Source: Lacrimispora amygdalina (GTDB lineage: Bacteria; Bacillota; Clostridia; Lachnospirales; Lachnospiraceae). From it: a DNA stretch of 64,000 nucleotides. Below are positions 61,266 to 64,000 of the stretch, piece after piece. The stretch is from assembly GCF_003432035.1 (NCBI RefSeq), contig NZ_QOHO01000049.1, forward strand, positions 1-64,000, in the 5' to 3' direction. The stretch's first letter is position 1; each line of letters starts with the position of its first letter. A program made the translations under genes and the position numbers. The notes beneath the pieces were generated by a model that did not search any database, was not told where the DNA came from, and saw only the letters and a list, made by a program, of their open reading frames with translations.

Positions 61266-62408
61266 GTGGAAAAAGATAATTTTTTAGATAAGCTGGGTAA
61301 ACTTGTCGAACTTGCAAAGACAAAGCATAATGCTTTGGACGTTACAGAGATTAATAACTTCTTTATGGGAGAAGAGCTGACTGCAGAGCAGATGGATCAG
61401 ATTTATACGTACCTGGAGAATCGCGGCGTTGACGTGATCCCGGTCATGGATGATTCCTCTTTAGCTGATGATGTGCTTATGGCAGATGACCTGCTCCTTG
61501 ATGATGATCTTGACGACGGTTTTATTAAAGATGTAGATGAAGAAGATATTGATTTAGACGCCATTGATTTATTGGAAGGCATCGGCACAGAAGACCCTGT
61601 CCGCATGTATTTAAAAGAAATCGGCACGGTACCGCTCTTAAACGCAGAGGAAGAACTGCGTCTTGCCAAGAGAAAGGCGGATGGTGACGATGATGCCAAG
61701 GAGCGTCTGATTGAGGCCAATCTGCGTCTTGTTGTCAGTATTGCAAAACGTTATACAGGCCGTGGTATGAGTTTCCTGGACCTGGTACAGGAGGGAAATT
61801 TAGGTCTGATTAAGGGTGTTGAAAAATTTGATTATACCAAAGGTTATAAATTAAGTACATATGCTACTTGGTGGATTCGTCAGTCTGTAACCCGGGCATT
61901 AGCAGATCAGGCAAGAACGATCCGGGTTCCGGTGCATATGGTAGAAACAATTAATAAGATGTCCAAGATGCAGAGAAAACTGACTCTTGAACTGGGATAT
62001 GAACCTTCTGTGGCAGAGCTTGCAGAAGCACTTGACATGTCCGAGGACAAGGTTATGGAGATCATGCAGATTGCCAGAGAGCCTGCATCCTTAGAGACTC
62101 CCATTGGTGAGGAAGATGATTCTAACTTAGGCGATTTTGTGGCTGATAATAATGTGGTAACACCGGAAGGCAACGTTGAGTCTGTCATGTTAAGAGAACA
62201 TATTGACGCGCTTTTAGGTGATTTAAAGGAAAGAGAGCGTCAGGTAATTGTTCTGAGGTTCGGCTTGGAAGACGGACATCCGCGCACATTGGAAGAAGTG
62301 GGGAAAGAATTTAATGTTACCCGCGAACGTATCAGGCAGATTGAGGCTAAGGCACTTAGAAAGCTGAGAAATCCAGTCCGCAGCAAGCGAATCAGAGATT
62401 TCTTATAA
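61266..62408 (+). CDS. rpoD: Primary RNA polymerase sigma factor (RpoD/SigA)
   Basis: A 380-residue group 1 sigma factor. It has region 1.1 (about 1-75), then an acidic stretch, region 1.2 ([16 protein letters not shown]), region 2 ([55 protein letters not shown], in joined pieces), region 3 and region 4 ([28 protein letters not shown]). It starts with GTG at 61266 after AAAGGACG. It has its own promoter and terminator; no dnaG gene is adjacent. It directs housekeeping transcription from TTGACA/TATAAT promoters like those seen across this window. Confidence 0.97.
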   Translation: MEKDNFLDKLGKLVELAKTKHNALDVTEINNFFMGEELTAEQMDQIYTYLENRGVDVIPVMDDSSLADDVLMADDLLLDDDLDDGFIKDVDEEDIDLDAIDLLEGIGTEDPVRMYLKEIGTVPLLNAEEELRLAKRKADGDDDAKERLIEANLRLVVSIAKRYTGRGMSFLDLVQEGNLGLIKGVEKFDYTKGYKLSTYATWWIRQSVTRALADQARTIRVPVHMVETINKMSKMQRKLTLELGYEPSVAELAEALDMSEDKVMEIMQIAREPASLETPIGEEDDSNLGDFVADNNVVTPEGNVESVMLREHIDALLGDLKERERQVIVLRFGLEDGHPRTLEEVGKEFNVTRERIRQIEAKALRKLRNPVRSKRIRDFL

Positions 62409-62415
62409 GACATAG

Positions 62416-62449
62416 AAAAGGCGCGGCTGATACTGATCTGCGCCTTTTT
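62416..62449 (+). terminator. Rho-independent terminator of rpoD
   Basis: AAAAGGCGC (62416-62424) pairs with GCGCCTTTTT (62440-62449). Confidence 0.9.
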
Positions 62450-62482
62450 GTCATTTCTGAAGACGGCAGGGAGGAAGACACC

Positions 62483-63118
62483 ATGAACCCAAGGAATTAT
62501 CAGAAGGAATTGGACCAGATCATAGAAGGATTAAAGGAGCAGAAAAAAGTTCCGAAACTGCTGATACACAGCTGCTGTGCTCCATGCAGCAGCTATGTAT
62601 TGGAATATTTGTCCCAATATTTTGAAATTACTGTTTATTTTTACAATCCCAATATATATCCACCGATGGAATATATAAGACGTGTGGAGGAACAGGAACG
62701 GCTTATTAATGAGATGAAATTCGTACATCCGGTTATCCTGCAGACCGGGGCCTATGAACCGGGAGAGTTTTACCGGATCGTAGAAGGTCTTGAGAAAGAA
62801 CCGGAAGGCGGATTACGGTGCTTCCGCTGCTATGAGCTCCGCCTCCAGGAGGCAGCCAAGATAGCCCAGGCGGGCAGATTTGATTACTTTACAACCACCT
62901 TATCCATAAGCCCCCTTAAGAATGCAGATAAGCTGAATGAAATTGGTGAAAAGCTTGGCAAAGAATACCGGGTTTCTTACCTTCCTTCTGATTTTAAAAA
63001 GAAAAACGGGTATAAGCGTTCCGTGGAGCTGTCAAAGGAACATGATCTTTACAGACAGGATTACTGCGGCTGCGTATTTTCTCAAAGAGAAAGGCAGTCA
63101 AAAGAATCTTCCTGCTGA
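62483..63118 (+). CDS. queH: Epoxyqueuosine reductase QueH
   Basis: A 211-residue QueH (former DUF208). The Fe-S and active-site cysteines lie in HSCCAPCSSYVLEYL, CFRCYELRL and YCGCVFSQ. TTTLSISPLKNADKLNEIG is diagnostic. It reduces epoxyqueuosine to queuosine in tRNA by an oxygen-independent alternative to QueG. GGGAGG precedes the ATG. No other queuosine genes are adjacent; it stands between the rpoD terminator and the HPr promoter. Confidence 0.94.
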   Translation: MNPRNYQKELDQIIEGLKEQKKVPKLLIHSCCAPCSSYVLEYLSQYFEITVYFYNPNIYPPMEYIRRVEEQERLINEMKFVHPVILQTGAYEPGEFYRIVEGLEKEPEGGLRCFRCYELRLQEAAKIAQAGRFDYFTTTLSISPLKNADKLNEIGEKLGKEYRVSYLPSDFKKKNGYKRSVELSKEHDLYRQDYCGCVFSQRERQSKESSC

Positions 63119-63165
63119 CAGTGCCCTTACTTTGGAAATTATATGAAAGACATACCGGGTTTGTC

Positions 63166-63194
63166 TTGACACAAATTCGATATTGTAATAGAAT
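63166..63194 (+). promoter_or_regulatory. Sigma-A promoter of HPr gene
   Basis: TTGACA (63166-63171), 17 bases and TAGAAT (63189-63194). Confidence 0.8.
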
Positions 63195-63239
63195 TAACAG
63201 CGTGGAGTATAAAAAATTGAGGATAAAGGAGTGAACATT

Positions 63240-63506
63240 ATGTTATCAAAATCACTGACTGTTGTAAATCCATCCGGACTTCATTTAAGACCGGCAGGCG
63301 TTCTGTCTCAGACAGCTATGAAATTTAAATCTGATATAATTATTGAATACGGAGAGAAGAGGATTGTTGCCAAGAGCGTATTAAACGTAATGGCAGCAGG
63401 AATCAAATGTGGCGCTCAGATCAATGTGATCTGCGACGGCGAGGACGAAGAAACGGCTATGAAGACCATGACTGAAGCGATTGAGAGTGGTCTTGGGGAG
63501 ATGTAA
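63240..63506 (+). CDS. ptsH: HPr-family phosphocarrier protein
   Basis: An 88-residue HPr. His15 lies in NPSGLHLRPAG, and Ser46 in AKSVLNVMAAGIKCG, the site phosphorylated by HPr kinase in Firmicutes. It carries phosphate from Enzyme I to sugar-specific PTS enzymes and, when Ser-phosphorylated, acts in catabolite control. ATG 63240 follows AAGGAG by eight bases; an in-frame GTG at 63231 is inside the ribosome site. No ptsI gene is adjacent, so a Crh/HPr-like auxiliary role is possible. Confidence 0.93.
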   Translation: MLSKSLTVVNPSGLHLRPAGVLSQTAMKFKSDIIIEYGEKRIVAKSVLNVMAAGIKCGAQINVICDGEDEETAMKTMTEAIESGLGEM

Positions 63507-63539
63507 TCCGTATCTTTTTATCGTATATAATTGGAATGA

Positions 63540-63574
63540 AAGGCCCTGGAACGATGGTTCCGGGTCTTTTTTTG
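63540..63574 (+). terminator. Rho-independent terminator after HPr gene
   Basis: AGGCCCTGGAAC (63541-63552) pairs with GTTCCGGGTCT across GATG with one wobble, then a run of T. Confidence 0.9.
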
Positions 63575-63946
63575 TATCCGCTGATTTTTTATTTATTTCT
63601 CTGTTGTATGGAAATGTTTGAAAAGCAGATTGAATGGCAGCAGTATCCAAGAATTGACTTAATGAAAAAAATAAACACTTAATAATAATAAGCCATAACT
63701 TAAAAAAATTAGAAATTTATACCACCGAAGGAAAATCTGACTTTAATTGTGTTTAAACAATAAAATATATCAATGATAAACATAAAAAATCAGAAATAAA
63801 TATTATAAATGTAAAATAATCTAATTATCTGACAATAGCAAAATAAAACACATTTACAAAGTGCGAAAAATGTAGTATTATCAACTAAAATCACTGTTAC
63901 ACTTTAGCACCTCAAAGCAGAGGAGCAGTCAGGAAAGGATGAGATT
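63575..63946 (+). promoter_or_regulatory. AT-rich intergenic region with promoter for the next gene
   Basis: No gene is seen in about 370 bases of strongly AT-rich DNA. TTTACA (63853-63858), 17 bases and TATTAT (63876-63881) form a likely promoter. The leader after it contains a small CCTC/GAGG hairpin (about 63911-63924) and AAAGGATGAG before the ATG. I see no recognisable riboswitch. Confidence 0.55.
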
Positions 63947-64000
63947 ATGGATAAGAGTTTACAATCCCCTAATAAAACAGGTACTCCGGGACTTTATGAT
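63947..64000 (+). CDS. Start of an unidentified gene (cut by window end)
   Basis: Only the first 18 codons are present (MDKSLQSPNKTGTPGLYD). They follow a ribosome site AAAGGATGAG and a promoter about 65 bases upstream. The N-terminus is hydrophilic with no signal peptide in view. No family can be assigned. Confidence 0.6.
   Translation, partial: MDKSLQSPNKTGTPGLYD

Noticed and set aside
1-64000. CRISPR arrays, tRNA or rRNA genes, insertion sequences, T-box or other riboswitches
   Set aside because: Looked for on both strands; no regularly spaced repeats, cloverleaf-like genes, transposase or recombinase genes, or conserved riboswitch cores were recognised.

Overview
The window looks like a chromosomal segment of a motile, anaerobic, spore-former-type Firmicute of the Lachnospiraceae (Lacrimispora / Clostridium cluster XIVa-like). 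This is an inference from four things: moderate GC, strong GGAGG ribosome sites, TTGACA-N17-TATAAT promoters, and the gene content (class III NrdD, superoxide reductase, QueH, DUF4317, FIST/chemoreceptors, AprAB-type sulfate assimilation). No rRNA, tRNA, CRISPR array, insertion sequence or prophage gene was seen.

Left part (1-6.2 kb): a minus-strand two-component system (response regulator, then histidine kinase) sits upstream of an FtsX-type ABC permease and its ATPase, which is cut by the window edge. Three phased ATTAAGGTT repeats over the promoter in front of the permease are a likely response-regulator operator. A LysR regulator then diverges from a sulfate operon (6.3-14.8 kb): binding lipoprotein, two permeases, ATPase, AprA-like and AprB-like APS reductase, CysD and CysN. 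Together these would import sulfate, activate it to APS and reduce APS directly; no APS kinase is present.

15-28 kb: two transmembrane chemoreceptors, a TetR regulator with a heterodimeric ABC exporter, superoxide reductase, a DUF4317 protein, and a minus-strand pair of FIST sensor and soluble chemoreceptor. The 629-bp gap before the first chemoreceptor is flanked by a 27-bp inverted repeat pair (26 of 27 matching) and could be an invertible switch.

28-32 kb: a full-length homologue of the type IIS restriction endonuclease FokI with an intact nuclease centre but no methyltransferase anywhere in the window, followed immediately by a Crp/Fnr regulator and a SulP anion transporter. This is the most unusual locus.

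32-42 kb: assorted single genes and short operons (PdaA-like deacetylase, HxlR/PhzF pair, carbamate kinase-like protein, CPBP protease, glycosyltransferase, PAP2-like protein, small export protein, NUDIX hydrolase, D,D-carboxypeptidase, XRE regulator, metallophosphoesterase).

42-64 kb: mainly housekeeping. Contents are scpA-scpB-dut-lipoprotein-hflX, nrdD with a thioredoxin-like tail, an Rrf2 regulator, a MATE-nadE-SpoU run, NfeD/SPFH, patatin, argF with an ARG-box-like site, birA-mutY-lipid kinase, the primary sigma factor gene, queH and an HPr gene. The last 54 bases begin an unidentified gene.
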